Shown here piece by piece: positions 1 to 13,000 of a stretch of 64,000 bases of DNA. Positions within the stretch are counted from its first letter, which is position 1. Each line of letters opens with the position of its first letter. Origin of the DNA: Malania oleifera (Eukaryota > Streptophyta > Magnoliopsida > Santalales > Ximeniaceae). Below the pieces are notes generated by a model. The model saw only the letters and a list, made by a program, of their open reading frames with translations, was not told the DNA's origin and ran no database searches. The stretch is from positions 104,017,773-104,081,772 of the forward strand of contig NC_080423.1 of assembly GCF_029873635.1 (NCBI RefSeq), written 5' to 3'. A program made the translations under genes and the position numbers.

Positions 1-1466
1 TGATTCTTTCTAGGATCTTGTTTTTGAGTGTGGCTAGGAGATTGGACATGTGGAAAGGAGCATTTTTCACCTTAGGTGTTGGATTACTCTTATCCATGCA
101 TGTCTTTCTTCCATTCCATTGTATTATCTCTCTTTTTAGAATTTTTGTGAAAGGGGCACGCATGCTTGAGAAAGTCATGAGGGATTTCTTGTGGTTGAGT
201 GGGGGAGGGACAGAGAGTCAAAGAGATCACCTTGTAGGTTGGGAGATTGTGTGTAGGTCTAAAAGGGAGGGAATTCTGGGTAGGGAAATGGTTATGGCTC
301 TTTGCTTTAGAATCTAATTCTCTTTGGCATAAGGTAATTTGTAGCAAATTTGGTCTATTACAGAATGGATGGGATGAGAAAGTTAGCTTTAATATTACTC
401 ATGTGAGTCCTTGGAGGTTTATATCTTGGATTAATGAACATTGCTTTCCTTATATCTAGTACATCGTGGGTAATGACAACTGAATTCGTTTTTGGGAGGA
501 CTTTTGGATTGGAGAGATGCTGTTGGCTAGTGCTTTTTCCCGTCTTTATTGAGTCTCTATTCTTCATGATACCCCAATTTCTGTTTTTTTTTGGCAAGAG
601 GATAGTCTCCCTTGGAATTTCCATTTTGGGAGGAATCTCAATGATAGAGAGATTGATGAATTGGCTCTTTTAACCAGTTTACTTGATTCTTTTCACGTTA
701 ATTTGCGGAATGATAAAAGGTTTTTGAGTTTGGATCCTTCTGGGGATTTCTCTTGTAAATCTTCTTTCTCTTATTTGACTTGTAACCCTAATGAGGATCC
801 TTTTGGTCTTTGATTTGGAAAGCTAACGCTCCCTAAAAAATAATAGCTTTTATTTGGATTATGGTACTTGATAGAACTATTTCTAATAATGTGCTTCAGA
901 AGAGAAGGCTTAATAAGGCCCTACGACCAGATGTTTGTGTCCTTTGTTTGAGTAGTGGGGAGACTTGCTCACGCTTGTTTCTTCATTGCCCCTTTACTTA
1001 TGTTGTTTGGAACAAATTATTTGGTATGTGGACTGGAGTTGCTTCTCCACTTTGAAGGCTCTTTGCTCCATCTCTTTTAGAGGTTTTGGAAAAGGCAAGG
1101 ATAGAAAAGCCTTGTGGTGATGCACCATTATGGCTGTTATTTGGTGTGTTTGGTTGGAGAGAAATGCCCGAAATTTCTAAGGGGTGGCCACAACTAATAA
1201 TTTGGTTTGGGGTGGAGTGGTTTATCTTGCATCATTATGGGTGTTGGCTAATGGCTGTTTTTGTCTGGGAGACCTGCAGCAGGACTGGTTGGCTCTGCTT
1301 CATTTACTTGTCTTTCAGATTATGATGATCTCCTGGTGTAATTTTTTGTTATTGTTTTAAAGGTAGGATTTCTTATGCTTCTTGTTTTCATGTCTTTTAC
1401 ACTTTTTCCTTTTGTTGTACATTCTTATTTCTTCTAATAGATTTCATTGTTTATTGAAAAAAGGCC
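1..1466 (+). mobile_element. L1-type LINE ORF2 fragment (C-terminal part) with 3' tail
   Basis: This is a decayed plant L1 LINE in HEATR1 intron 1, truncated by the left window edge. Broken frames show the end of the reverse transcriptase and its linker (MRDFLWLSGGG, VGWEIVCRSKREG) and the zf-RVT zinc-binding domain (PDVCVLCLSSGETCSRLFLH, then CPFTYVVWNKLF near 930-1020). It ends in an A-rich tail near 1457-1466. Stops and frame changes are frequent, so it is not active. Confidence 0.8.
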
Positions 1467-2935
1467 AGCTTATCTACCATTCCTCTCTATTTTGTTTTAT
1501 CTCTTTTTAGTATTTCAGGAGGGGTAAACTGTAGACCATAAGCTTGAGAGGATCAAGAGGGATTTTCTTTGGTCATGTGTAGGGACTAGGGAGAGGAGAC
1601 ATCATTTAGTTATGTGGGAGGTGGTGTGCAGGTCGAAGGAGGAGGGTGGGTTGGGTCTTGTTCATTTGGTGTATGAAAACACTGCCCTTTTAGCTAAATG
1701 ATTATGGCAGTTTCCCTGGAGGTAAACTTGCTTTGGCCCAAAGTTATAAAAAGTAAATTTGGCTTACAAGAGAATGGCTGGGATTCTGATTTGGGTTTAG
1801 AAGTTCTTCTGATAGTCCTTAGAGGTTCATTTCACAGCTTTACCCTTTCTTTCCTCTAACAAAGTTCAGGGTCGAGCTAATCATATTTGGTTTTAGGAAG
1901 ATATTGGTGGAGGAGGCTGCATTGTCCTGTTCCTTTGCTTGATTCTATTGTCTTTCTTCTTGCCATAATGATGTGATCTCCTGCTTTCTTATTCTTAGAA
2001 GGATCTTGGAGTTTTCATTTTAGAAGGGTTTGAATGATATAGAGTTGGAGGAGCTTTCTTCTTTGTTCATATCCAGTAGGGGTGCTGGTAAAATTTGGCA
2101 GTTGGATTCATTGGGGGGATTGCTCATGTGATCTTCTTCTTATTCTTCTTCTTCTTTTTTCCACCCTCCAGTTAAGGTTGATTTGTCCTTTCCTCTTTAT
2201 CGCGGCATATGGGTTGCTAAAGCTGCTTCTAAGATAAATGCATTTGTTTGGATGGTGGCCCTTAATACTGCTAACACCAACAATCTGTTGTGGACTAGGA
2301 GGCATTCTAAAGCTTCATCTCTAGATATGTGTCTTGTGTGGGAGTAGTTTGTATCTACCCATTAGTTTGTATCTATCCATTCATTTGCATGAAAGGAGTC
2401 TGGGATACAACACTATTTGGAGTTTGCAGCAACGCCAACAATCTGTTGTGGAGTCTGTCTCTTGTGTGGGAGTATCTCCGAGGATGCTTCTCATTTGTTT
2501 CTACCTGTTCATTTGCATGGGGATTGTGGAATACACTATTTGGAGTTTGCAGCGAAGTGTGGGTATGTCCGAAGTCGGTGGTGATGCTCTTGAGTTGTTC
2601 TTTTGTTGGTTTTGGCTAGGGTAAGAATTGAGCAGCTGTGGAGGTGTTCTCTCTTTGCTGTTTTATGGAGAATTTGGTTGGAAAGGAATGCTCTAAACTT
2701 TTCTGGAAAGACTGAATGGATCTTCTTTGGGACAGAGTGCTTTTTTTGGATTCTCTTTGGGCTTATAGTGTGGGCTGTTTAAAGAGCTTCTGTTTTTCAA
2801 AATGTTAACTGACACTGGTTGGCTTTATTAAAATGTCACTGGTTTTTTTTTTAAATGTTTGAGGACTTCTTGTTCCCTTTTTTGCATTTCTTCTTGCTAG
2901 TTACAATAAGGCTTTTTTTTTTTTTCTATTTAAAA
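1467..2935 (+). mobile_element. Second L1-type LINE ORF2 C-terminal fragment
   Basis: It repeats the same part of ORF2 as the preceding fragment: ERIKRDFLWSCVGTRERRHH and MWEVVCRSKEEGGLGLVHLV near 1545-1670, then a zinc-binding region near 2200-2560. It is broken by many stops. Inside the zinc-binding region a segment of about 120-160 bases is duplicated in tandem (about 2271-2431 and 2432-2553; both copies end ctatttggagtttgcagc). It ends with a T-rich/A-rich tail near 2920-2935, just before HEATR1 exon 2. Confidence 0.75.
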
Positions 2936-3122
2936 AGTTGAACCATATCATGTGTACTCTTCCAGGCCTAATACAATTACTTTATTTGGCTGAGTGGATT
3001 ATTTTGTTTTGAGCCAATGAATGGACCTTGAATTCTTTATCTTTTCCTCAAATTTGAGATTCCTGGTTTATGTGTTGAAGCTTGGTGATTCTTATAAGCA
3101 CATCTGGTTTGCAAATTTTCAG

Positions 3123-4056
3123 GTTTAGAGGTTCTTTTAGGCATTGATGTACATTTTAGAAACTATAAGAATGACTTATTTAGCCACAAAAGTAGAGAGT
3201 TGGATAGAGAACTGATGGGCATTGAAGAAAACAACCGCATTAATGGATCAATAAGTTCATATTTGCGGTTACTATCTGGACACCTTCAACTACCTTCTGC
3301 ACTTAAAACACTGGAATACTTGATACGCAAATACAAGTGAGTATTAAAAGTCAGTGTTGTATTAGTATTGTAATTTGTTTTTGTTTTTATTTTTTGTTTT
3401 GAGTGATATGATATTTGTTGGAATTACAGGATTCAAGTATACAACATGGAAGAAATGATCCTTTGTGCTTTGCCTTATCATGACACCCATGTTTTTGTGC
3501 GAATTGTTCAGTTACTTGATACAGGGTGAGGAAAATCATAGTTATGATTTATTTGCATTTGTGTAATAGCCCTGCGACGCTCTTTTCTCCTCCTGATGTC
3601 TTGTATTCTTGTGGTGTAGAAATAGTAAATGGAAATTTCTAGATGGTGTTAAAGCATCTGGTGCTCCACCACCTAGACAGGTCATAGTGCAGCAATGCAT
3701 ACGTGACATGGGGGTTTTGGAGGTTCTATGTAACTATGTGAGTTTTAACTGCATCAACTTTAGTTTTTTTTGATAAAAAAATGCTTGCCATTTTAATATA
3801 ATTGTTTCCTCATAATTTTTTTTTTTCATAACTTATCATTTTCCTCCCTTCTGGTCATCATGAATTGATTGTTTTCCTGCAGGCATCTCCATCAAAGAAG
3901 TATCAGCCCTCAAGGCCTGTCATCAGCTTTTGCACAGCAATTGTTGTTGAGGCTCTGGGCTCTGTCACAACTGTTGACAATGATGTTGTGAAGAGAATTC
4001 TTCCATTTGTTGTTTCTGGACTTCAGCATGGTGCAAAAGGAGGCCCAGATCATAAG
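3123..4056 (+). CDS. HEATR1: HEATR1 exons 2-5 (N-terminal part)
   Basis: Four closely spaced exons (3123-3336, 3430-3525, 3620-3737, 3883-4056) encode the conserved N-terminal segment, with landmarks [57 protein letters not shown] and [18 protein letters not shown]. The first exon is entered in phase 1 after a ttttcag acceptor, so a start exon ending in a single base must lie upstream; I found no candidate in bases 1-3122. The exons join without stops and end on a complete codon before gtgcat at 4057. The compact spacing here contrasts with the 7.6-kb intron that follows. Confidence 0.92.
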
Positions 4057-7000
4057 GTGCATGTTAATGAGTAAAGAGGACTTTATTTTTCTACATTATA
4101 GTAGACAGTTTGAAAAAAAAATCCTTGACGTCCCTATCCTAAAAAAACAGGAATTTTTTTTTAAAAGACATACAAACAGAAAACAAACAAGGAAACAAAT
4201 AAAAGATAATGATAAAGTTACACGTAAATTTCACTGTGGATTATAATTTATAGAACAGGAGATGTTTTTTTGGCTTCTTGACATAGAATCAATATGCAAA
4301 CCTCTAACCTATCTATTTAAGACCTGCGCTTCTAGAATCATGCTTTTTTAATATCTTGGAAGGTACTTAATGGGGAGTGTTCAGCTTGCATACGAGAAAT
4401 ATTCGTGGTGTTTTTGGAAAAAAAATTCAAAGAATTTGAGGTCTGAAGTTGACATTGAGCGAAGCATTATGATTGCAAGCCATTGGAGAGTCGTAAAATA
4501 TCTTGTATAGCAAGTTATATTAAGTTTATTGTAGTTTAGGTTTTAGCTTCTTACATGTCAATATCTTAAATTCTCCATGCTAGTTAGGATTTCCAATAGT
4601 ATATAAGAGGTAGATGTGATTTTTCTACAAAAAAGTTTCAATGGTGAAATAGCTTTGAATATTTGACAATTGATCGGGACTAGAATAAGCTTTTGAAATG
4701 GAAAATGAGAGAGTATTCTACTTAAATGCTGATTGTTTGTTGGACCTTTTGAGCAGGGTACTTTTTTCTATTTTTAGGAACTCTTTGTTGGTTTGTTGAT
4801 GCCAAAGAGAAGGAAAATTGGGTGGGGTAGGAAGAAGTGAGTGTTCTAAGGATTTAGACTAAGGGGGCTTTCGGTAAAATTAAGTGTTGACTGAACACTG
4901 AAATCAAGTATGATTTAATGAACCAGTTCTGAATTGAACTTGAACCGGTTATTGAATCTAAAATCTGAATTATTTTGACTGTTTGATGTCTAATATTTTA
5001 ATATATGTTGTTTTCAATTTTAACCTTCTCAATGCTTAGTAGCATAATATTAGATAAATTAATAAGCAATTACATAAGCTAAAGTTTTTAGTTTAACATA
5101 AATAATATTTTCTTGTCATATATTGAATTAATAATTATAAATAAAAATAATGTAATTTATTGTTGTAAAAAAATAGTGTTTATTATTTTAATTTTAATCA
5201 CTTGTCTATTGTGTGTATTTTTTTTTTGTTATTTTCATTTTTTAAGGGATAAAATTGAACAGTAGACCTTTGAATCTGAGTCAAAAATGTTTCCATCTCT
5301 GGTTCTATTAGAAGAATTTTAAGAAATTCAGAGCTGCCACCACATGTTCGAATGTATAACCAGTTCACTTATTCAGTGAACTAGTTCAGAGTTTAGACAT
5401 GATCTCTATTTAGAGGCCATTCAGATCAAACAAACGCTCCCTAATTGCATTCAACTAGCAATGGGAAGCAATAAATGAAAATCACAGCCAAGCACACAAG
5501 CAACTAAGCAATACAAAGGACTTATAATGGTAGAGATAGGAGGAAGAGTGCAAATGAGTTTGTAGTGGTTTAGCTCAACATGCATCCTACGTCTACTTCT
5601 CAAGGATCCTCTTTGAGAATTTCACTAGTCCAATCTTCTTTGTGCAAAGATCAAGCCAATTACCCATGAATTAGGGAGGGTAATTGGAGGAATATGGGTT
5701 GCTGGATGACGAGATGGTGCTAGAAGGGTTCAATTGAGTAAAGTAAAGGAGATTTTCATGAGAGAGGATATTAGTTGGAGAGAGAAGTCTATATTCAAAT
5801 GGATTAAGGAATGTGATTGTAATTCTCAGAACCTCAATTGTTTTGGAGGGTGGTTAATGGGAAAAGGAGAAAGTTTCAAATATGAGTTAAGAGTTAGAGA
5901 TTCTGGCGTCATGTTACTTGAGAGGCCTTAGGCAAATAGGTGAAGTTATTACGAAGAGTTGTATACTTAGGAAGCTCAAGACCTCAGGTTAGGTCGCTGG
6001 GGACATTTGATGTTGAGGAGGTCAAATCTACAGAAGAGATTTAGTAAGGAAGAGGGGGAAGAAATGCAAACTTACAAACTAACATTTGGGCAAGTCCCAA
6101 CTTACAAAAGAAAAAGACAAAAAAAAAAAAAAAAAAAAAAAAAAAAACGTAGCAGAACTATTTAAAAAGCCTCTTTTACACAAAACCTTCCCATCATAGT
6201 TTATAGAACTCTTAAGAATGGCTGGCTCTAATTGTACGTTTTCATCTTTCCCTTTTCATAATCCTATCCAACATCCTTTTCTCTTTGAGCCAATAACCAC
6301 ATGCTCATCATTTCCATTTCTTTTGGACCAGCAAAAATAGGATTCATTAGAGGCCACCTAGGGGGTGCCAGCCAAGTGCATAAAAAGGAAGACTCGCCTG
6401 TCACACAATGTGTCTATGGAATCAAGAATTGTGTGTGTGTCTAACATATATAAAGCACTGTATTTCTATACCAACTGGTGAGGGTGGTGTGCCTTCTATC
6501 TTTGAGAACTATGAGTGTACATCTTATTCTCCAATTTCATAGCAGTAACCCAACACTGACCAACCAGAGTGGTGACCAGATTCCTAAGGTTTTTGGTTCT
6601 AGAGCACTGAAGGATGATGTGTTCATGAATTCAGCATCTTCCTCACAAAAAACCTTCTGTTAACTAAAGTTATCCCGCCCTTTTTGGTTGTTAATGATAA
6701 GAATCATCCTATAGTCCCTTTTAAGATTTAAGCTTCCATTTGGACTTGGGTTCTCAACAGGGTTAATACGAACGACTTGCTTCAGACTAGGAGGCCTCAC
6801 AAAGCTCTCAGGCCAGATGTTTGCATGATGTGTTGAGAGGAGAATGAAGCTAATTGTCATTTATTTTTGCATTGTGACATGGCGAGATTTTTGTTGAACA
6901 ATCTGTTTTCCTGTTTTAGTGAAGTTTGACTGTTTGGGCGGCACTGCAGATTGCTCATGAGTTCATAGCAGTGCATTTTTGGGATTTTAGAAGGAATAGG

Positions 7001-10000
7001 AAAAAGAAAAGGTTTCGAAATTGTGCAGATTTTGCTATTTTATGGATATTTGGCTTGAAATGAACACCAGAATTTTTAGAGATCAGAAGACTCCTCCAAT
7101 TTTGATTTCAGAGAAAGATGCGTTTTTGGCCCACGCTTTTGGGGTTTTTGAGTGTCTTATGCTGTTTGATATCCATAGTGACCAGAAAGCAGCATTGATG
7201 GAAATATTTTGTATTTTCTCTTTCCTGTTTTTGGTTTGTTTTGGAGTATGGATATCCTAACCTCTTCTCTGTAAGTGTTTTTCTTTTTACTTTAATGCAG
7301 TTTTTGTTATCTTAAAAAGAACCCTCCTAAAGTTGAGTGATCGTGCATTTGGTGATGACTCCCTCTCTTATTCTGTCCAGGCTCAACTTTGCTTCCATCC
7401 AAAAGAATCCTCCCAAAGTTGCCTCCTTCACAAATAAAGCAACTTTTTTGGGGGCTCGAGGTTTTCAAATGGGTCTCCTGGGGAAGTTGTTTCTGGTATT
7501 AGTGTATGTATTCAGCATTCTGTACTATGAGCTGACTGACATGTTGGTTGAGGGGCCACTTGGGCTTCATTTGGTGTACCATGATAAAGAACTCTATATA
7601 CATGTTAATGTAACAATGTGTGCACAAGGCTCACGATGCCATCAGGGGTCTGCAGAGGGCATGATGTGTGCAGTCTTACAGGCTTACCTCCACACTTGGA
7701 GAGAATGTTTCCACGACTTGAACATCTGACCTTTCGTAACATCCTTACATTGGGTCAAGGCCTGTCCTCAAATATCAAGGTTCCCACATCATTGGGGGGT
7801 CTGGGAAGGGCATGCTATATGCAGTCTTATCTCCACTCTTAGAGAGACTGTTTAGGATTTCTATATAGACAACAAAAAATTCAATGAATCTGGCACGCTC
7901 CCAATTGTGGTGGGCATTTCTCGCTAAGGGAATATCCCAGGTTACTCAATTGTCTATAATGAAGGTTTGTACTCATCGGAGCATCTGTATGCTTGGCCAG
8001 GCTGAAAATTTAGGAGACTTGGTGCTAAGTGGAGTGAGGCTGCACCATGTGTCATGCCAAGAGAAAATATTGTTTCCTTCTCTCAATTTAATGTGAATAA
8101 ATGTTAAGAAGTCTCCGCAGCTTTTCCTGATCTATGTCCAAGTTTCCACCCCATAAGTTCCTTGACTTCCATGGAAGTCCCATCCATTGTGGTCAAGGCT
8201 ATACTTTGAAGCAAAGATCTTCCTCTGATACAGATTCTTTTTCATTCACAAATCTCCGTAGCCATTGGTTGGGGTGTGGGGGTTGGGGGCTTTGTTGAAC
8301 ATTTTTGTGAGAGACTTGAGACCCAGACCGCCATTTTAGTTGCTTGACAATCTCCATGTAACCGAGTAGAGCTTGAACTCCTTACCCGTGACTCCCTAGA
8401 GGAATCTTTTATAAATATCTTCAAGTCTTTTGGGCACTGAGCATGGCACGTGGAAGAGGAACATGTAATACACCAGGAGGTTTGAGAGCTTGATGAGGGA
8501 GGTTCTTCCTATTTTAGAGAGGTAATTTCTCTTTCAGCCAGCGAGTTTTCTTATCACATCTTTTGAGGTTCCCAAACTTTTCTATCTTTAAGTTTGTTTC
8601 TGAGAGGAAGTTGTAAATTATTCAATGGAAAGATCCTTGCTTGTGGCCCCAAAATTTCAGTAAGGAAAATGCCATCGGCCCCCACTATTTGTAATAAGCT
8701 CATGTTTACTGTACTTGACCTTTAATAAGTTGCATCAAAGCAGAGAAGGATACATCTTAAATTGAGAATTTGTTGAGTTTCTGCCTGACAAAATTGTAAG
8801 CTGTCATCTGCAAACAAGACATTAGAAACTTCTGTTTCCATACCATTTCTTTGAACTCTATGCCCTTCAAAAAGACCTGTCTGTGCAACTTTTTGCAGCA
8901 TAAGACTCAAGACTTCCATAACCTTGATAAATGACTAAGGAGAGTGGGGATGACCTTGCCACACTCATAAAATTCTACAGGAGCTGAAGAAGCCTGAGGG
9001 GCAGCCATTGATGAGAATGGAGAAGTACGGCGTGGTGATACACATTGTTGGATCCATTTGCACCATAAATCCCCAAAAGCCATTTATGAAAGAATGTGTA
9101 GATGTGTAAAAGAAAGTCCCAGTCCACATGATCAAAAGCTTTTTCAATTTCAAGTTCTCTAGATTAAGAATCCACTGTTTCAGAGGATTGACATCTGCCT
9201 CCATAATCTGTTTTCCCTCGACAAGGGTATGTTGGCGCTGACCAATAACTTCCACAATCGCTTTCTTGAGTATATAATTTCCATGAGATGTATAGCTTCA
9301 ATATGGTTCTTCCTCCTTTGGATAGGTGGGAGTGGGTGAGACACCATTTTCTTTAATCTCAGTTACCACTGCCTTGATCGTACCACTATTCTTAAATAAT
9401 TTTCCTTCATTCTCAAAGAACCCCTTTGATCCTCATTTTAGGAGTGTCAAACACAAGGAGTGATCCAGAGAACAAGAATTTGAGAGACAACCATATTGTT
9501 ACGAATTTGTCCAATAATAATCAACTATCACAACCAAATGACTATCACTCCTCTCATCTGTCCCACCACACTATTTCTTAGCCACCAAAGTCAGTCCTCC
9601 CTTACAACCTCTCTCTCCAGAACCGCTCCTTGTATCAACCCCACTGGAGAAAAAACCTCCATCACAAAGCGGCCAATTGAAACTAACCTTACTCTATAGG
9701 GTCAGTATATTTTTTCCAAACTCTCTTAGCACTCAACTGTAGATTAAGACGTTAAAAATTTGTGCGCATCCCAGAGCACTATTGCTTTGCCCTTGGACAG
9801 ATATCAACCTTATTGGACCTTGCCAAAGAAGCTCATTTTTTAGCATTATTAGAAGCCTTCTAACTTCTACTTCTATTTTCTGCAATTTCATAATTAGGAT
9901 GTCTCTGAGACTGACTCTCAGCCTGAATATCACTTCTGCAATGTTTTTGTCATACAATTGTTTTTTGTTTGCATATGCTCTCACTTTGCCCAAAGACATC

Positions 10001-13000
10001 CCTGATCTGTCTTCATAATCTTCTTCCAAAATGGTTTCTTCTCTGCATTTCTGAACGAATACCATTTGTTGGCACATCATCTCCCATTCCTCCAGATCCC
10101 ATGGCCTATCAGTGTTCTTCTGTGAAGCTTCTCAAGCCATCACCTCTTAAGTCTCCTAGAACAAAAACAGAAAGTCTTTTCCTATTCTACCCCAACCCTA
10201 AAGACTCCCTTCACAGGCCTAATCGCCATATGGTAATAAACTCTCCCAAATCGTCTTCTGCCAAAAAAAAATTTCCCTAACCTACAAATATCCGGGATAA
10301 ACAATCAGAGGGCCATTTTGCTGACACTGATGATACCCTTTCCCAATGATTGTGAACCAGATTTGGCTCGAGTAGAAAGATGAAACAATCTTCCTCCACT
10401 TTCTTCAGTCTTGATTTCTTTTATGGAAGATTTTACCCAGAGTGGGGAACGTGATGGTTTCAGATTATTTTTCTTCCAAAATAGTTGACAAGTGAGAGGG
10501 AGAGAAATGCAGTACTCAGTTTGGAAGGTTTTACCCAATTATTGCAAAGATCAGGTTCAGGTTTTCAGCCCTTCTCTGTTTCTGATCAAATATTTGGAAA
10601 GCTAAGGGTCTGTTCAGTCGTGGAAAACAATTTCCATTTTTAATGTTCCAAAGAATTAGGAAAATGCCACCTTGGTTTCCAATTTGTCAACATTTGTATA
10701 ATAAATCTGAAAACAATGAAAATTTGTTTTCCTGCTTTTTCTATTAAAATGTTAGAAAACTGGACAACAAGGTGACATTTTTGTAATTGTTTGGAAAAGT
10801 TAAAATGGAAAATAAAAACTGTTTGCCACACCTGAACATGCTCTAAGATTCCCTCTGAGATTAGGGCTCTCATGTGGACTTTGGTTCTTAAAAAAAGGGA
10901 GGAGGCCTGGTATGGCAGTCCATCTAGATATTTGGGGTGGTGTGTTGAGCTTCTAATGAAACAAGTGAGCATCTGCTTCTTCATTTTCAGGCGACGAGGC
11001 AGCTTTGGTGTAATCTTTTTGCTTTAGCTGGTGAGATGCGGGTATCTCCTCGTGCGTGGATCATCTTTTGAAGATGAAGTGTGGGAGCTCTGTCAAAAGC
11101 AAGAAAGGGAAAGTCCTGTGGCAGAGCAAATTCTTTGCTATGTTTTGGATTTTGTTGATGGAATGGAATTCTTGCTATAATGTTTAAGGATCAAGTTATG
11201 CCTTTATATATATATTTTTTGTGGGATGGAACTGTTTTTCTTGCTTTTCTTTGGATGCTGGCTCCGAAGATGTTCTGGTGTTTCTTTTACTTGTTTGCAA
11301 AGGGTTCTGAGGGTAATTGTTTCTCTTTTTTTGTTGGAGGACATCTTAATTTCTTTTCTATAAAAAAAATCTACTGATTAATTTCTGGGTCTTGTGATCC
11401 TTTCCAAGTTATTTATCAATTTCTGTTAGGCTTTTGGAGCTTGGCATGATCTCTCATTTTATTATGCTTATGCTGGTATATTAACAGCCTGCATGTTTGA
11501 GATGGTCTTATCTTTAGGTTGTTCCTCATTTTTTATTTTGTACTTGTTGGGTGTTGAGTGTGATTTGCTGCCACTATCTTCTTTCACTTTTGCTTATGGA
11601 TTTTATTTTTCATACACTTTATTGCAAATTGTGTGATATTTTAATAATTTTTTATACAGGCTGGTGCTTTGATGACCATTGTTTTACTAGCAAACAGAGC
11701 GGCATTATCTCCTAAACTTGTCAATAACTTAATTAGGTCAATTGCTGAGGTAGCTCGAGAAGATGCAAAAGAATCAACTGACTTGCAATGTTTCCGCACG
11801 TCTTTGATGGCTTTAATCAACCTTGTTCAGGTATCTTAAGGTGCTACATTCAGTGTTTTTCTTTTTTTGATCTCTTTGAACAAAAATGATGGTCAAGTTG
11901 ATCCTGTTAAGGTGTTATTGGTAATAGATTCCTTCATTTTTAGGTTTTTTGATCAGTAAATAACACCCAAATACAGCAAACTTAAGATCACCCGCACTGC
12001 AGGGTGTCACAAAAAACAGGAATTACAAGAGGATCATCCAAAGCAGTCTCCTGTACCTGCTTGTAACAATAGCAATCAGCTGTTCTTCACTAATCTGAGG
12101 GCGTAGCTGCTCCTTCAAAGGCTCTCCTATTTATTTCCTTCCAAACACACCAAAAGATGGCAAATGGGATGAGGGTCAAAACTTTCCTCTTCTCTTTGTG
12201 GCTTGGATTCCTTTCCTAGTCCATAACTCCTTCCCACTGAGCTGGCCATGGCCCACTGCTGCCTGGTCAAGGAAAATACCATGCTCCCAAAGTTCCTGGT
12301 CCATGGGTGACGCTGGGGGATGTGGCCAACAGATTCAGCATTATCCATTCATAAAAAACACCTATTAACGAGGGGCAGCCCCCTTTTCTGCAGGTTATCA
12401 AGGGTTAAAAATTTCCCCCCAGGTTGCCTCCCAAGCAAGAAAGGCTGTTTTCCAGATATGCGTCCAAGGAAGCTGCCATAGTTTGTCTCCAGTGGGGAGT
12501 GTTTCCTGTAAAAGGATCTGACAGTGAATCTGCCATTACTAGTGAGGATCCATTTTAGTTCGTAGTTAAAGTTCAGGAAATGGAACTTGTACAAGTAAGG
12601 TGATCAATTTTGCAATCAGTGATGTTCCTAATCAAGGGAATATTCCAAAAGATCGTTCGACTCGAAATTTGAAGATGATGACTGATAAGGCCTTTCTTAT
12701 TGCAAGCTAAACTGAAGACGGAAGGAAATTAAGCACTGAGGTGCATTTGGCTGCTCCAAACATCATGCCAAAGAACATATTGTCCCCATTTTCCACTTGA
12801 TAACTGATGAAAGGGAAAAAATGACCCCATCCTTTTTTGATGGCAAAAGAAGAGATTTCATTAATAGACATCTACTGAAAAAATTATGAAACAAACCTGA
12901 ATGAAAAAACTAAAAAACAACATAGATGAAAAAAAGGAAAAATCATGCCAACAAATTCCTCCAACATTTTTTGATGTATTTCGAAACCCCAACTCTGTAG

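Larger units (their letters stand above)
4057..11659 (+). other. HEATR1 intron filled with LINE, SINE and MITE debris
   Basis: This 7.6-kb intron holds, in order: unassigned AT-rich sequence (4057-4860), a Harbinger-like MITE, a poly(A)-tailed insertion ending at 6147, unassigned sequence (6148-6680), a LINE fragment, SINE pieces, a - strand LINE, a + strand LINE interrupted by a MITE, and unassigned AT-rich sequence (11376-11659). No host gene other than HEATR1 is seen in it. Confidence 0.75.

Noticed and set aside
1-3122. Search for the first HEATR1 exon
   Set aside because: All sequence here reads as LINE fragments and short spacer. No ATG-containing frame matches the conserved N-terminus, so the exon is placed outside the window.
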